Of a stretch of DNA of 21,796 bases, positions 21,679-21,796 are shown piece after piece (the stretch's first letter is position 1; every line of letters starts with the position of its first letter). A program made the position numbers and the translations under genes. The stretch is from positions 1 to 21,796 of the forward strand of contig JAPLMK010000110.1 in assembly GCA_026387085.1 (NCBI GenBank), read 5' to 3'. The notes beneath the pieces were generated by a model. That model did no database searches. It had not been told where the DNA came from and saw nothing but the letters and a program-made list of their open reading frames with translations. This DNA is from Candidatus Omnitrophota bacterium (GTDB lineage: Bacteria > Ratteibacteria > UBA8468 > MWAK01).

Positions 21679-21729
21679 TTTCACTAAAAATGATTCCGGG
21701 GGAGTTCTTAAACACTGCCTTTGCTTAAA

Positions 21730-21796
21730 CTACATATACCCCAGGGACCTCAATTTTTGCATGGTATAGGCATCCTCTTTATCCTGCGCCCGGCCG
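21730..21796 (-). CDS. C-terminal fragment, probably CysD (sulfate adenylyltransferase small subunit); 5' end outside window
   Basis: Only 21 residues are visible before the TAG: GRAQDKEDAYTMQKLRSLGYM. CysD proteins end with a pattern of R..D.....M..K...GYF, which this fits, and CysD is the expected partner directly upstream of a CysN gene (gap 45 bp). The LRSLGYM ending also resembles C-termini of sulfatase/AP-superfamily proteins, so the identity is not certain. Confidence 0.45.
   Translation of the reverse strand, partial: GRAQDKEDAYTMQKLRSLGYM

Overview
The window reads as chromosomal DNA from an uncultured, moderately GC-rich bacterium. No rRNA, tRNA, CRISPR array, integrase or transposase gene is visible. 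Two pseudopilins carry PVC/Omnitrophota-style features (a G/F...E prepilin site, the NNLKQ motif, and in one case an exact H-x9-DG motif). Together with the AP-superfamily enzyme and the repeat-rich intergenic DNA, they suggest a PVC-related or candidate-phylum lineage. That placement is inference; the housekeeping genes do not settle it.

Layout. (1) Positions 1-1206, plus strand: the 3' end of a protein with a discoidin-like tail, then an unrecognised secreted protein with a strong Shine-Dalgarno. (2) Positions 1335-4996, minus strand: a zinc-ribbon/Ala-rich protein downstream of a SERCA-type Ca2+ P-type ATPase. (3) Positions 5072-10148, plus strand: a housekeeping run of coaD, rpmF, plsX, def, L25/ctc, pth and malic enzyme, covering CoA, translation and phospholipid synthesis. 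(4) Positions 10149-21796, minus strand, in transcription order: a CysD-like C-terminus, a CysN-like GTPase, a TauE/SafE permease, an AP-superfamily phosphodiesterase, glycerate kinase, murF, an H-x9-DG pseudopilin fused to Ig-like modules, and mraY. A separate promoter then serves a small membrane protein, a membrane-anchored HEAT-repeat protein and a second pseudopilin. The two large blocks converge with directly abutting stop codons at 10148/10149. coaD and the ATPase diverge from promoters that share their -35 bases.

The most unusual content is of two kinds. First, several families of short palindromic repeats are present. Some are inserted in frame inside essential or conserved genes (the ATPase nucleotide-binding domain, and MurF between its N-terminal and central domains), and others supply the stop codon of a gene (plsX, glycerate kinase). 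Second, an envelope/pilin module is interleaved with peptidoglycan genes: a pseudopilin-Ig fusion lies exactly between murF and mraY, and a membrane protein/HEAT/pseudopilin operon follows mraY.

Starts were judged by Shine-Dalgarno match and family N-termini. Composition statements are by eye. All gene names come from motifs recognised in the translations; no database was searched.
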